A stretch of DNA of 64,000 nucleotides, taken from NCBI GenBank assembly GCA_021199255.1, contig JAJQIK010000045.1, positions 124,001 through 188,000 on the forward strand, written 5' to 3'. The notes under the pieces were generated by a model that was not told the origin of the DNA, ran no database searches, and saw only the letters and a list, made by a program, of their open reading frames with translations. This document shows positions 1-9,456 of this stretch, piece after piece. Position 1 is the stretch's first letter. Every line of letters starts with the position of its first letter. Source of the stretch: Clostridiales bacterium (GTDB lineage Bacteria > Bacillota > Clostridia > Lachnospirales > Lachnospiraceae). The translations under genes were made by a program, and so were the position numbers.

Positions 1-2
1 TT

Positions 3-1520
3 ATTGTGATTACGGTAGTCTACCCTTTTTACGCGCCGGGAGGGTACTTGCGGATTGGAGAGGTTAAGTATCTTTTTTTCCGCAATGTCACGTTGGTTAC
101 CATAGCCGCCGCGTTTCCGGTGGTCGTCCTGCTGTTTCTGAAAGGCCGGGGGGCGGAAGGGCTTGCGGAACAGTATCGGCGTATGTCAGTGACGGACTGG
201 TTTGCCTATGGCTATTTGCTTGCGGTTATGCTGTCCTATCTGTGTTCGGCTTATAAGGCGGATGCGCTGTGGGGAGTGGACGGCTGGTATATGGGAGTTA
301 TTTCCCAGATGCTGTTTATTTTGTTGTACTTTCTGTTTTCCCGATTTTTTCTGTGCAGCCGCAGATGGCTGGCTATATGGCTGGGAGCCGCGGCGGTAGT
401 ATTTCTGCTGGGGATTTTGAATCGGTACTCGGTGTATCCTATTGTGATGGAGGGGCAGACGGAGACGTTTCTCTCAACCCTTGGCAATATCAACTGGTAC
501 AGCGGCTACTGGGCGGTTGCGGCGTCTGCGGGTATGACGCTGTACTGGTGCGGCGAAGCCGGGATTGGCCGTGCCGCGGCGGGTATTTTCAGTGGGATTG
601 CGATTCTGGCGGGCATTACGCAGGGAAGCAGCAGCGCCTATCTGGTTTATATGATGATTTTTGCGGTGCTGTTGATTCTTTCCTTATCCAGCAGCCGGAG
701 GCTATATCGATTTTTGGAATTGTGCATGATATTCGCGGCTGCCTGCGGGCTGGGCAAGGTCATGGGGGCTGTTCCGGGGTTCCATTATAATTATGGAAAT
801 AATACCTATCCCATGGGTTCCTGGATTACAGGGCTGTTTCTGGAGAAAAACGCCGCGTGGCTGTTGTTTTGCGTGGCGGTATTCTGTTATGGGCTGTTAT
901 GGGCGGCGGAGAGATATGGCGGATTTCGAATAGAAGAGCATATTCGTCTGAAGCGAACCGCCACGGCGGCGTTGGGATTAGGGATTGTAGCTGTATCGGT
1001 GCTTCTTCTGGGCGGCAGCGGCCTGCTGCAGGGCGGGGGATTATACGGCGATGGGGGGATTATTTTCCCGGAGGACTGGGGCAATGGCAGGGGAACGGCA
1101 TGGAACTGCGGAATCGGCGCATACCGCAGTATGAATTTGCTGCAGAAGACAGTAGGCGTCGGGCCGGACTGCTTTGCCGATTATGTTTACGGGATTCCTG
1201 AACTGGCACGGCAGTTACTTAACCAGTTCGGGAACCAGAGGCTGACGAACGCCCATAACGAATGGCTTACCCTGCTGGTGAATACGGGCTGGGCGGGATT
1301 ATTCTGCTATGGAGGCCTTTTTATCACGGCGCTGTTCCGTTATGGAAAGAGGGCGAAGGAGCAGCCTTTGCTGTATGTCTGTCTGATGAGTCTGTCGGCT
1401 TATACGATACATAATATGGTCAGCTTTCAGCAGATTCTCAGCACGCCCTATTTCTTTATCATGCTGGGGCTGGGAGAAGGGCTTGCACGCGGGCTTCCTG
1501 CAAAAGAACAGGGCTGTTAA
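3..1520 (+). CDS. O-antigen ligase-like membrane protein (5' end outside window)
   Basis: Polytopic membrane protein with about ten hydrophobic segments, resembling the Wzy_C / O-antigen ligase family, which joins or polymerises lipid-linked sugar chains at the outer face of the membrane. The family-like C-terminal part is seen around DWGNGRGTAWNCG (near residue 360) and LTNAHNEWLTLLVNTGWAG (near residue 415). The frame is open to the left edge. The first in-frame initiator is a GTG at 6, but comparison with the paralogue that follows shows about 30 N-terminal residues lie upstream, so this is a partial gene. It sits 23 bases before its paralogue and is probably cotranscribed. Polymer or acceptor cannot be told from sequence. 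Confidence 0.75.
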   Translation: MVITVVYPFYAPGGYLRIGEVKYLFFRNVTLVTIAAAFPVVVLLFLKGRGAEGLAEQYRRMSVTDWFAYGYLLAVMLSYLCSAYKADALWGVDGWYMGVISQMLFILLYFLFSRFFLCSRRWLAIWLGAAAVVFLLGILNRYSVYPIVMEGQTETFLSTLGNINWYSGYWAVAASAGMTLYWCGEAGIGRAAAGIFSGIAILAGITQGSSSAYLVYMMIFAVLLILSLSSSRRLYRFLELCMIFAAACGLGKVMGAVPGFHYNYGNNTYPMGSWITGLFLEKNAAWLLFCVAVFCYGLLWAAERYGGFRIEEHIRLKRTATAALGLGIVAVSVLLLGGSGLLQGGGLYGDGGIIFPEDWGNGRGTAWNCGIGAYRSMNLLQKTVGVGPDCFADYVYGIPELARQLLNQFGNQRLTNAHNEWLTLLVNTGWAGLFCYGGLFITALFRYGKRAKEQPLLYVCLMSLSAYTIHNMVSFQQILSTPYFFIMLGLGEGLARGLPAKEQGC

Positions 1521-1543
1521 ACCGCCCGGAAATGAGGATTGGA

Positions 1544-3148
1544 ATGAGTAATAAAATCAGCGGGAAAAAAGAACAGACCGTAAGCACGGGTCTGGAGGTT
1601 ACCAGCCAGCTTATCGAGTATGCGTTGGCTGTCGTGGTTATTGCCGTGTGTATCGCAGTACCTTTATATGCGAAGAATGGCTATCATCAGATCGGGGACG
1701 CCAAGTTTGCCGCTTACAAAGTTATTATGACGTTTGGCTTCGCCGTACTGCTTGTAATGGCGGTGATCTGGCTTTTCTTCCGTCTGAGGGAGAAAAACAG
1801 GCTGCGTGTTTCCGTGACAGATGTGCTGGCGGCGGCTTATCTGGTTTTAGCGGGAGTTTCCGTTATTTCCGGCGGATTCTATGAAGATGCCCTGTGGGGC
1901 TGTGACGGTTGGAATATGGGACTGATGTCGCAGATCAGCTTTGTGCTGTTGTATCTGTTCCTGTCAAGGTTTGGGAGATATTATCGGTTGACAACGGCTG
2001 TTTTATGCGCGGTGTCAGCAGTGGTCTTTTCTCTGGGAGTGCTTCACCGTATGATGATAGACCCTATCGGCTTTTATGAGGGGCTGGAGGATTATCAGAA
2101 AGCGCAGTTTCTGTCCACGTTGGGACAGGCTACCTGGTATGCCAGCTTTCTGGCGGTGGTGCTGCCGGTGGGCATCGCCGTGTTTCTAGAGGCAAAGAGT
2201 ATGGTCGTCCGTATTCTCAGCGGCGTCTATGTGTTTGTTGGATTTTGTTCTCTGGTAACGCAGAACAGCGACAGCGCTTATTTTGCCCTGGCGGGCTTTA
2301 TGCTGGTCTTTTTCTGGGTATCTGTGGAGAACGGGGAGAGATGCAAGAGGTTTTTGTGGATATGTACGCTGTTTTTCGGGGCGGGGAAGGTGATGTATTT
2401 CCTGATGAAGCTTCGGCCAAATCCTGCGCTGGAATATGATATTATTACAGAGATTATCTTGTGCTCGCCGGTCACATGGCTTCTGCTGGCGGTATGCTTG
2501 CTGGGATGCGCAGCGCTGCATTTCAGAGAAGGGCTGCGTGGGGCGAAGGGGAGCCCCTATCCGGTAAAGAGTATGCTCCGGGTGCGTAAGGGCGTCGTCA
2601 TAGCGGCGGGGGTTTTATGCGTGGGAATCATTTCTTTAATTGTCCTGCGGACGAAGAATCTTCTGCCGGAGGCGGTGGCGCAAGGCTTGGCGGAGGTGTC
2701 TTATTTTCAATGGAATGACGACTGGGGGAACGGACGGGGGAGAATATGGAGCTTTGCCCTTAAGGTGTACAGAGAGGAGAATCTGCTTCATAAGCTGTTC
2801 GGCGTCGGGCCGGACTGCTTCAATAGCTATGTGACGCAATATTACAGTGAAGAGGCCGCTCTCTTGTGGGGGGAAATGCTTCTGACCAACGCCCATAATG
2901 AATGGCTGAATATTCTGATTAATACAGGGCTTCTGGGAGCCGCGGCATACATAGGGTTCTTTATGACCGCCGTTTACCGCTTCCTGAAGGCGGCTCCGCG
3001 GAATCTGCTGGTAACAGGGGCGGCTGCCGCGGCGGTGTCGTATATGGCATATAATTTTTTCTGTTACCAGCAGGTATTGTGTACGCCGTTTATTTTTATT
3101 CTGTTGGGTACAGGAGAGTACATTCTGCGCAGGCCAAATAACGGTTGA
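1544..3148 (+). CDS. O-antigen ligase-like membrane protein, paralogue of the preceding gene
   Basis: About 534 residues with around eleven membrane segments, same family as the gene before it. Shared landmarks are DALWGCDGWNMGLMSQ (DALWGVDGWYMGVISQ upstream), DDWGNGRGRIWSF, VGPDCFNSYV and LLTNAHNEWLNILINTGLLG, in the same order and spacing, so the pair arose by tandem duplication. I prefer the ATG at 1544, which has GAGGA five bases upstream, over the ATG at 1532, which lacks a site. Predicted role is surface or secondary wall polysaccharide ligation or polymerisation; some family members instead glycosylate proteins. No glycosyltransferases are visible in the window to name the polymer. Confidence 0.75.
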   Translation: MSNKISGKKEQTVSTGLEVTSQLIEYALAVVVIAVCIAVPLYAKNGYHQIGDAKFAAYKVIMTFGFAVLLVMAVIWLFFRLREKNRLRVSVTDVLAAAYLVLAGVSVISGGFYEDALWGCDGWNMGLMSQISFVLLYLFLSRFGRYYRLTTAVLCAVSAVVFSLGVLHRMMIDPIGFYEGLEDYQKAQFLSTLGQATWYASFLAVVLPVGIAVFLEAKSMVVRILSGVYVFVGFCSLVTQNSDSAYFALAGFMLVFFWVSVENGERCKRFLWICTLFFGAGKVMYFLMKLRPNPALEYDIITEIILCSPVTWLLLAVCLLGCAALHFREGLRGAKGSPYPVKSMLRVRKGVVIAAGVLCVGIISLIVLRTKNLLPEAVAQGLAEVSYFQWNDDWGNGRGRIWSFALKVYREENLLHKLFGVGPDCFNSYVTQYYSEEAALLWGEMLLTNAHNEWLNILINTGLLGAAAYIGFFMTAVYRFLKAAPRNLLVTGAAAAAVSYMAYNFFCYQQVLCTPFIFILLGTGEYILRRPNNG

Positions 3149-3173
3149 CAAAAGCGGATTTGGCTTCTACAAT
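3145..3173 (+). promoter_or_regulatory. Promoter of proS (TTGACA-N17-TACAAT)
   Basis: TTGACA at 3145-3150, a 17-base spacer and TACAAT at 3168-3173 make a near-consensus housekeeping promoter. The -35 overlaps the stop of the preceding membrane gene, so proS has its own transcript with an untranslated leader of about 90 bases. No T-box specifier or antiterminator could be made out in that leader. Confidence 0.8.
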
Positions 3174-3270
3174 GTCCCTTGCGGGATAGAAAGCCAGACG
3201 TTTTATGATAGATAGAAGGTTCGTCCTTTGTAAGTAATCAAAAGATTTCAGTGAGAAAGGAAAAAGAGAA

Positions 3271-4701
3271 ATGGCAGACAAGAAACTAGTAGAAGCAATC
3301 ACCTCTATGGAAGACGACTTCGCGCAGTGGTACACAGATGTGGTCAAGAAAGCGGAGCTGCTCGATTATACCAGCGTCAAGGGCTGTATGGTGTTTAAAC
3401 CCGCGGGTTACGCGATCTGGGAGCTGATTCAGCAGCAGTTGGACGCGAGATTTAAAGAAACAGGCGTGCAGAACGTGTATCTGCCGATGTTTATTCCGGA
3501 GAGCCTGTTAAATAAGGAAAAGGATCATGTAGAGGGATTCGCGCCCGAAGCGGCATGGGTGACCTATGGCGGTTCACAGCCGTTACAGGAAAGATTGTGC
3601 GTAAGACCCACTTCGGAGACATTGTTCTGCGATTATTATAAAAATACGGTACAGTCTTATCGGGATCTGCCACAGATATGCAACCAGTGGTGCTCTGTAG
3701 TACGCTGGGAAAAGGAAACAAGACCTTTCTTAAGAAGCCGTGAATTTTTATGGCAGGAGGGACATACCGCCCATGCTACCGCCGAGGAAGCAGAAGAGAG
3801 AACCATTCAAATGCTGAATGTCTATGCGGACTTCTGCGAACAGGTATTGGCGATTCCGGTGATTAAGGGACGTAAGACGGACAAAGAGAAGTTTGCGGGC
3901 GCTGTCGCAACCTATACCATTGAAGCGCTGATGCATGACGGTAAGGCATTACAGTCCGGGACAAGCCATAATTTCGGGGACGGGTTTGCCAGGGCGTTCG
4001 GAATACAGTATACGGATAAGGATAATACTTTAAAATATGTACATCAGACTTCCTGGGGGGCAACTACCCGTCTGATCGGCGCGGTGATTATGGTACATGG
4101 CGATAACTCCGGTCTGGTGCTGCCGCCGAAGATCGCGCCTACGCAGATTATGATTATTCCGATTCAGCAAAAGAAGGAAGGGGTGCTGGATAAGGCATTC
4201 GAACTGAAGAACCGCTTAAGCGGTTTCCGGGTGAAGGTAGATGACGCCGATAAGAGTCCCGGCTGGAAGTTCTCTGAGCAGGAAATGAGGGGTATCCCGA
4301 TCCGGGTGGAGATCGGGCCGAAGGATATCGAAGCGAATAAGTGCGTGATCTGCCGCCGCGATACCGGAGAAAAGATAGAGGTTTCCTTAGATGAGCTGGA
4401 GGTCAAGGCAGCCGAAATTCTGGACAAGATGCAGAGGGAAATGCTGGAGCGCGCAAGAGCGCACAGGGAAGAGCACACGTATGTGGCCGGGAATATGGAT
4501 ACGTTCCGCAGGCTTTTTGAGGAGAAATCCGGTTTTGTTAAAGCGATGTGGTGCGGAGATCAGGCCTGCGAGGATCAGATTAAGGAAGAGCTGGCGGTTA
4601 CAAGCCGTTGTATGCCCTTTGAACAGGAGAACCTTGGCGATACCTGCGTATGCTGCGGCAGACCTGCGAAGAAGATGGTTTACTGGGGCAAGGCTTATTA
4701 G
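3271..4701 (+). CDS. proS: Prolyl-tRNA synthetase (short, archaeal/eukaryotic-like type)
   Basis: Class II synthetase that charges tRNA-Pro with proline. At 476 residues it is the short ProRS type without the inserted editing domain of the ~570-residue bacterial form. Motif 2 is seen around [28 protein letters not shown] (first part near residue 135), motif 3 around [15 protein letters not shown]. The anticodon-binding domain follows, then the C-terminal zinc-like domain with cysteines in [14 protein letters not shown] and CVCCGRP, ending in tyrosine as is usual for this type. Start ATG has GAAAGG upstream. The acetate kinase gene follows after 17 bases. Confidence 0.96.
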   Translation: MADKKLVEAITSMEDDFAQWYTDVVKKAELLDYTSVKGCMVFKPAGYAIWELIQQQLDARFKETGVQNVYLPMFIPESLLNKEKDHVEGFAPEAAWVTYGGSQPLQERLCVRPTSETLFCDYYKNTVQSYRDLPQICNQWCSVVRWEKETRPFLRSREFLWQEGHTAHATAEEAEERTIQMLNVYADFCEQVLAIPVIKGRKTDKEKFAGAVATYTIEALMHDGKALQSGTSHNFGDGFARAFGIQYTDKDNTLKYVHQTSWGATTRLIGAVIMVHGDNSGLVLPPKIAPTQIMIIPIQQKKEGVLDKAFELKNRLSGFRVKVDDADKSPGWKFSEQEMRGIPIRVEIGPKDIEANKCVICRRDTGEKIEVSLDELEVKAAEILDKMQREMLERARAHREEHTYVAGNMDTFRRLFEEKSGFVKAMWCGDQACEDQIKEELAVTSRCMPFEQENLGDTCVCCGRPAKKMVYWGKAY

Positions 4702-4718
4702 GGAAAGGATAAATGCTT

Positions 4719-5918
4719 ATGAACGTATTAGTAATTAACTGCGGTTCTTCTTCTTTGAAGTACCAGCTCATCAACAGTGAAAAGGAAGAAGTATTGGCGA
4801 AGGGGCTCTGCGAGAGAATCGGCATTGACGGCAGCGCCATTACCCACCAGCCTGCGGGCGGCTCAAAGGTTAAGACAGAGGTAGATATGCCCAATCATAC
4901 CGTGGCGGTACGGCTGATGATAGACAGGCTGACAGACGCCCAGACAGGCGTGATCAGTTCTTTAGATGAAATCGATGCGGTGGGGCACAGAATCGTACAT
5001 GGAGGCGAACGGTTCGCCGCTTCCGTGGTTCTGGACGAAGAGGTGCTGCAGGCTATTGAGGAGTGCAATGATTTGGCGCCGCTTCATAATCCCGCCAATT
5101 TAGTCGGGATTCATTCCTGCAGGGAGATTATGCCCGGCGTGCCTATGGTCGGCGTGTTCGATACGGCGTTTCATCAGACCATGCCGAAGAAGGCTTACCT
5201 GTACGGGCTGCCCTTATCCTATTATGAGAAATACAAGGTGCGCCGTTACGGCTTCCATGGTACGAGCCATGATTTTGTATCCAAGCGCGCGGCGGAGCTT
5301 CTGGGCAAGGATATCAGGGAGCTGAAAATCATAGTATGCCATTTGGGCAACGGCGCTTCCGTATCCGCTGTGAAAAACGGGGAATCCGTAGATACCTCTA
5401 TGGGTCTGACGCCTTTAGAGGGGCTGATTATGGGAACCCGCTCCGGCGATTTGGACCCGGCGATTATCACTTTCCTTGCGGGCAAGGAACAAATCAGCGC
5501 GGAAGAGGTCATTACGATTTGTAATAAAAAGGCGGGGGTGCTGGGTCTGTCTGACGGTCTTTCCAGCGATTTCCGGGATCTGGCGGAGGCTGCGGCGAAG
5601 GGCAATGAAAAAGCGGAAGACGCCCTGGAGGCATACGCCTATCGTGTAGGCAAATATATCGGCGCTTATGCGGCGGCCATGAACGGGGTAGATGCGATTG
5701 TGTTTACCGCGGGCGCGGGAGAGAATAACGCGGAGGTCAGAGCCCTGATCGGCCAGTATATCGGATTCCTTGGAACGAATATTGATGCGGAGAAGAATAA
5801 AATCCGCGGGGAGGAAGTGATTCTGTCCGACGCGGATGCGAAGGTCGTTACGATGGTGGTTCCCACCAATGAAGAGCTGGCGATTGCCAGGGAGACGGTA
5901 AAACTGGTAAATGTATAG
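4719..5918 (+). CDS. ackA: Acetate kinase
   Basis: Converts acetyl phosphate and ADP to acetate and ATP, the last step of acetate fermentation. The N-terminal ASKHA signature [15 protein letters not shown], the second signature [14 protein letters not shown], the [12 protein letters not shown] loop and the C-terminal [13 protein letters not shown] are all present over about 399 residues, the normal length. I chose the ATG at 4719 because it gives the family start MNVLVINCG and lies 9 bases after GGAAAGGA; the ATG at 4713 is too close. No phosphotransacetylase gene is adjacent, so pta must be elsewhere. Confidence 0.97.
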   Translation: MNVLVINCGSSSLKYQLINSEKEEVLAKGLCERIGIDGSAITHQPAGGSKVKTEVDMPNHTVAVRLMIDRLTDAQTGVISSLDEIDAVGHRIVHGGERFAASVVLDEEVLQAIEECNDLAPLHNPANLVGIHSCREIMPGVPMVGVFDTAFHQTMPKKAYLYGLPLSYYEKYKVRRYGFHGTSHDFVSKRAAELLGKDIRELKIIVCHLGNGASVSAVKNGESVDTSMGLTPLEGLIMGTRSGDLDPAIITFLAGKEQISAEEVITICNKKAGVLGLSDGLSSDFRDLAEAAAKGNEKAEDALEAYAYRVGKYIGAYAAAMNGVDAIVFTAGAGENNAEVRALIGQYIGFLGTNIDAEKNKIRGEEVILSDADAKVVTMVVPTNEELAIARETVKLVNV

Positions 5919-5958
5919 ATACATCTTGTGAGTTTGATGGTCAGATGGAGAGAAAAGC

Positions 5959-6402
5959 ATGAGCAGAAGCCGTAAAAAGAAAAAGGGCTCAGGCATGATT
6001 GTGTTTTTGAGTCTGGTGATAGTGGTTTGTGTTGTGGTCCTGGCAGGACTGATCAAGGGCAGCTTAGGGGATAATATTAAGGCTGCGCTTGTGGAGAAGG
6101 CCACGGAGCAGATCATGGAGCGGGTAATAGAGGAAGCGTTGGAAAGCGCGGGAGACGTACAGGCGGCTGCCAAGGCAAAAGAGGTCGTAAGCAGCATGGA
6201 GGAATCCGATAAGCAGCAGGCGGAAGAGATTATTGAGAAATACGCCGATGCGGAGCTGCTGTCGGACTGTATGGATATCGTCAGCGATGGGGTTAATGAC
6301 CAATCGGCTGCGAAGGTGGCGGAATACTTGCAGGAAACCGTATCGCAGGAGGATTTGCAGAAGCTGCAGGCACTATATGAGAAGTATGGCGGGGTACAAT
6401 AG
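5959..6402 (+). CDS. Small single-pass membrane protein, function unknown
   Basis: 147 residues. A basic N-terminus (RSRKKKKG) precedes one hydrophobic helix at about residues 13-35, giving an N-in signal anchor with a C-terminal domain outside. That domain is almost entirely charged, predicted helical sequence rich in Glu, Lys, Ala and Gln, possibly a coiled coil, and ends KLQALYEKYGGVQ. I recognise no family. It follows ackA by 40 bases with a GGAGAG ribosome binding site and ends inside a terminator hairpin. It converges on ptsI, so it is the last gene of the proS-ackA transcript if readthrough occurs. Confidence 0.7.
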   Translation: MSRSRKKKKGSGMIVFLSLVIVVCVVVLAGLIKGSLGDNIKAALVEKATEQIMERVIEEALESAGDVQAAAKAKEVVSSMEESDKQQAEEIIEKYADAELLSDCMDIVSDGVNDQSAAKVAEYLQETVSQEDLQKLQALYEKYGGVQ

Positions 6403-6428
6403 GCTGTTTAGGCCGGGTACCCCGTTTT
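6390..6428 (+). terminator. Hairpin terminator after the small membrane protein
   Basis: CGGGGTAC at 6390-6397 pairs perfectly with GTACCCCG at 6417-6424, followed by TTTTCC. The loop of 19 bases holds the stop codon of the preceding gene. It separates the plus-strand block from the convergent ptsI. Confidence 0.55.
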
Positions 6429-6452
6429 CCTTTGTGATTCAGATGGGTATCG

Positions 6453-8075
6453 CTAATCGGTAAGCGAGAGCTCCCGAATGGTCTTTTTTAAGGGGAGAAT
6501 GGAATTAGGCGCTACGCTCAAAGCGTCGATCCCCATTTCCAGAAAGCTTTTCGTCAAAGCCGGGTCCGCCCCGGCTTCTCCGCAGATACTCACGGGAATA
6601 TTTTCTTTATGCGCCGCCTCTGCGACCATGCGGATCATGCGTAACAGCGCCGGGTGGTGGGGGTCGTAGAAGTCGTGCAGTCTGGCGTTGTTGCGGTCTA
6701 ATGCAAGGGTGTACTGGGCAAGGTCATTGGTGCCGATGCTGAAGAAGTCCGCTTCCCTGGCTAACTCCTCCGCCACCATTACGGCGGCAGGGGTCTCAAT
6801 CATGATACCCAGTACCGGATTGCCGTAGGCAGTGTGTTCGGCGGCCAGCTCTTCCATACAGGCAGCGACCATTTCCTTTGCCTTGCGGACTTCCCAGAGA
6901 GAAGTGATTAAAGGAAACATGATATGCAGCTTCCCGTGGGCGCTGGCGCGCAGAAGCGCCCGCAGTTGGATTTTAAACAGCTCCGGACGGCTCAGGCAGA
7001 TACGGATGGCGCGATAACCAAGGGCAGGATTTTCTTCCGGCTCCAGGGCAAGATAGGGGCTTTTCTTATCGGCGCCCAGATCCAGAGTACGGATTACTAC
7101 ATGCTTGCCCGGCATCTGCTCCAATACCTGACGATAGATGTGATACTGCACCTCCTCATCGGGATATTCCTGAGTGTTCAGATACAGAAATTCCGAGCGG
7201 AACAGACCGATTCCCTCAGCGCCCTGTTCTATGGCGGACAGCACATCTGCGGGCGCGTTGGCATTGGCATACAAAGCCATGGAGCGCCCGTCTGTCGTGA
7301 CCGCTGGAAGTGTTTTCAAAGCCTGTAATTCTCTCCTTTTGCTCTCCATGGAGGCTTTCCGGTTCCGGTACTGCGCGATCATATCTTCCGGAGGATCGAT
7401 ATAGGCGCACTGTTTTTCCCCGTCTATAATGGCCAGATGGCCGTCCCAGTCGGCATTGATGTCAATATGCAGCAGGGCGGGGATATTCATGGTCTTGGCG
7501 AGGATTGCCGTATGGCTGTAGGGGCTGCCCTGCCGGGTGATAAAGCCCAGCAGCTTCGAAGAATTGAGCTGTACGGTTTCACTGGGGGACAAATCCTCCG
7601 CCATCAGAATAAAAGGCTCTGTGGCGTCCATGGAGCTTTCCTTCTTGCCGGACAGCAGAAAAAGCAAACGATTCATGATATCCTGAATATCCGCGCCGCG
7701 GGCTTGTATATAGGGGTCTTCCATATGGATAAAGCGGTTCCACAGCTCTTCTCCCACACTGTAAATAGCGTATTCCGCCGTCTTGTGATCCTGTATAATC
7801 GAATGTAAAATCGCGTGGTGAAACTGCCTGTCGGACAGCAGCATACGGTGCATTTCAAATATTTCGGCCTCTTCCGCGCCGATCTGCTCCAGCGTTTTAT
7901 CGTGAAGTAGCTGTAACTGTTCCATGGCGGTATGATAGGCCACCTGGTAGCGGGATAATTCTGTATCTGTGTCCGCGGCCACGGCGTCCTGAACGATATT
8001 TTTTTTATGGCGGTAGAATCGAATCATGCCGATTGCTATTTCGGAAGAAATCGATTGTCCTGTGATTGTCAGCAT
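6453..8075 (-). CDS. ptsI: PTS enzyme I (phosphoenolpyruvate-protein phosphotransferase)
   Basis: Cytoplasmic first enzyme of the sugar phosphotransferase system: takes phosphate from PEP on a histidine and passes it to HPr. 540 residues. The phospho-histidine motif reads GSPYSHTAILAK (His188), slightly divergent from the usual GGRTSHTAI. The PEP-binding barrel shows LYLNTQEYPDEE, IMFPLITSLWEV, GIMIETPAAVMVAEELA, FFSIGTNDLAQYTLALDR and the catalytic cysteine motif SICGEAGADP. Start ATG has AGAGG upstream. No ptsH is adjacent, unlike the classical ptsHI operon, so HPr is encoded elsewhere. The gene stands alone on the minus strand, divergent from the tRNA pair. Confidence 0.93.
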   Translation of the reverse strand: MLTITGQSISSEIAIGMIRFYRHKKNIVQDAVAADTDTELSRYQVAYHTAMEQLQLLHDKTLEQIGAEEAEIFEMHRMLLSDRQFHHAILHSIIQDHKTAEYAIYSVGEELWNRFIHMEDPYIQARGADIQDIMNRLLFLLSGKKESSMDATEPFILMAEDLSPSETVQLNSSKLLGFITRQGSPYSHTAILAKTMNIPALLHIDINADWDGHLAIIDGEKQCAYIDPPEDMIAQYRNRKASMESKRRELQALKTLPAVTTDGRSMALYANANAPADVLSAIEQGAEGIGLFRSEFLYLNTQEYPDEEVQYHIYRQVLEQMPGKHVVIRTLDLGADKKSPYLALEPEENPALGYRAIRICLSRPELFKIQLRALLRASAHGKLHIMFPLITSLWEVRKAKEMVAACMEELAAEHTAYGNPVLGIMIETPAAVMVAEELAREADFFSIGTNDLAQYTLALDRNNARLHDFYDPHHPALLRMIRMVAEAAHKENIPVSICGEAGADPALTKSFLEMGIDALSVAPNSILPLKKTIRELSLTD

Positions 8076-8178
8076 ACAAAAAGCCTCTTTCTGTATTCAT
8101 GATGTTAAAGGAGAATTTCATGGTGAAATCCTCACTGCTATTTTACCATATCGGACACATGGAAGTATAGGAAAAACC

Positions 8179-8207
8179 TTGACATTTTCATATTCTCACG
8201 GTACAAT
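8179..8207 (+). promoter_or_regulatory. Strong promoter of the tRNA-Phe/tRNA-Gly pair
   Basis: TTGACA at 8179-8184, exactly 17 bases, TACAAT at 8202-8207, ending 34 bases before the tRNA-Phe. This is the best sigma-70-type promoter near the pair and matches the one in front of proS. Confidence 0.8.
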
Positions 8208-8241
8208 AATTTCCGCGAGCGCCGATTATGGTATATAAGCT

Positions 8242-8314
<73 letters not shown>

Positions 8315-8378
8315 TTCTCATCATGGGAACCCATATTTCCAGTCTGCGGTTAGGGGTTCTTCTATAATATTATTTTAT

Positions 8379-8449
8379 GCGGGTGTAGTTCAATGGTAGA
8401 ACACCAGCCTTCCAAGCTGGATACGTGGGTTCGATTCCCATCACCCGCT
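8379..8449 (+). tRNA. tRNA-Gly (TCC)
   Basis: Acceptor GCGGGTG at 8379-8385 pairs with CACCCGC at 8442-8448, discriminator T. The anticodon arm CCAGC-CTTCCAA-GCTGG gives anticodon TCC. 71 bases, no encoded CCA. A TATAAT at 8363-8368 lies just upstream but has no clear -35. A run of seven T at 8452-8458 follows and may end the transcript. Confidence 0.96.
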
Positions 8450-8535
8450 TCTTTTTTTGTTTCAGCGGATAAATAAGCCGGGCGCGCGTTGCGCGGCGTC
8501 CGGGGAAGGTCAGAGAATATGGAAAGGAATCGCTT

Positions 8536-8868
8536 ATGGTCCCCTTGTTAGCACGACAGGCTGTTATTATTAAATGCAATAATGATACAAGCGTCATAAC
8601 CGGTAATTATGAATTGGCATATGCCCTTGGACTGCTGGTCAACCGCACGGGGATTTCATTTCCCGGCGATTATGAGGATATAAAAGACCTGCGGGAAAAG
8701 GTTATGGATGCGGCGGAAGGTAAGGCGCTGGGGGACGGGCGTCTCAAACGCTTATATCATATGCTGAAATATTACCACCCGACGAAGGACTGGGATGAGC
8801 AGATGGAAGAACTGCTGCATATGGGGCTGGAGGAGAAATATCCATGGGATATCTTTTCGCGGGGCTGA
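8536..8868 (+). CDS. Small conserved-looking protein of unknown function
   Basis: 110 residues, soluble, mixed charge, without a membrane segment or cysteine pair. It ends in an aromatic, acidic stretch (YHPTKDWDEQMEELLHMGLEEKYPWDIF). ATG at 8536 has AAAGGA about 9 bases upstream. I do not recognise the family. It lies between the tRNA pair and the response regulator, same strand, with 115 bases before the latter, so it may or may not share a transcript with the signalling genes. Confidence 0.65.
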   Translation: MVPLLARQAVIIKCNNDTSVITGNYELAYALGLLVNRTGISFPGDYEDIKDLREKVMDAAEGKALGDGRLKRLYHMLKYYHPTKDWDEQMEELLHMGLEEKYPWDIFSRG

Positions 8869-8983
8869 TAGCCGCAAAACAATGTCAGATAAGATATGGA
8901 AACGTAGTCTGTTTAATGGTACAATAATAATAGGGTTGTTAGAATTTATTTTGGAATCTTGATGCTTCGGATGGGAGGAGATT

Positions 8984-9403
8984 ATGGAAGATAAAAAACC
9001 GAAGATTATTTTAGAACAGAGCTATGACCTGTCCAATAGAAAACATATCCTGATTGTAGATGACGATCCGGAGATTTTAAAGACTCTGCGTTATTATTTA
9101 CAGGAGAATTATAAGGTAACGGTGGTTAATTCCGGTAAAGTGGCTGTGGAATTTCTGCTTAAGTTTACGCCGGATCTGATTTTACTGGATTATATGATGC
9201 CGATGTACAATGGCGCGGCAGTGCTGAAGATTATTAAGAGCAGAGAGGCCACCAAAAATATTCCGGTATTATTCTTAACCGGTCAGACGGATAAATCAAC
9301 GGTTATGGAGTGTCTTGCGCTGAATCCGGCGGGGTATATTGTGAAGCCGGTGGCGAGGGACGCGCTGTTGGCAAAGCTGGAGAATGTATTTATGGGGAGA
9401 TAA
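8984..9403 (+). CDS. Stand-alone response regulator receiver domain (CheY-like)
   Basis: 139 residues consisting of a 15-20 residue tail and one REC domain, with no output domain. The acidic pair and phospho-acceptor are in LIVDDDPEI and LILLDYMMP (Asp69), the switch Thr in VLFLTGQT, and the Lys-Pro in GYIVKPV. It probably relays or competes for phosphate in the signalling pathway of the hybrid kinase starting 53 bases downstream. GGGAGGAG lies 6-7 bases before the ATG. Confidence 0.88.
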   Translation: MEDKKPKIILEQSYDLSNRKHILIVDDDPEILKTLRYYLQENYKVTVVNSGKVAVEFLLKFTPDLILLDYMMPMYNGAAVLKIIKSREATKNIPVLFLTGQTDKSTVMECLALNPAGYIVKPVARDALLAKLENVFMGR

Positions 9404-9456
9404 CCGGGCAGCCGGCAAGGTATTCGTGAAGAATCGGGAAAACAGAGGGGGTTGCT

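Noticed and set aside
3174-3270. T-box leader before proS
   Set aside because: No specifier loop, T-box sequence or antiterminator stem could be found in about 90 bases, which is too short.
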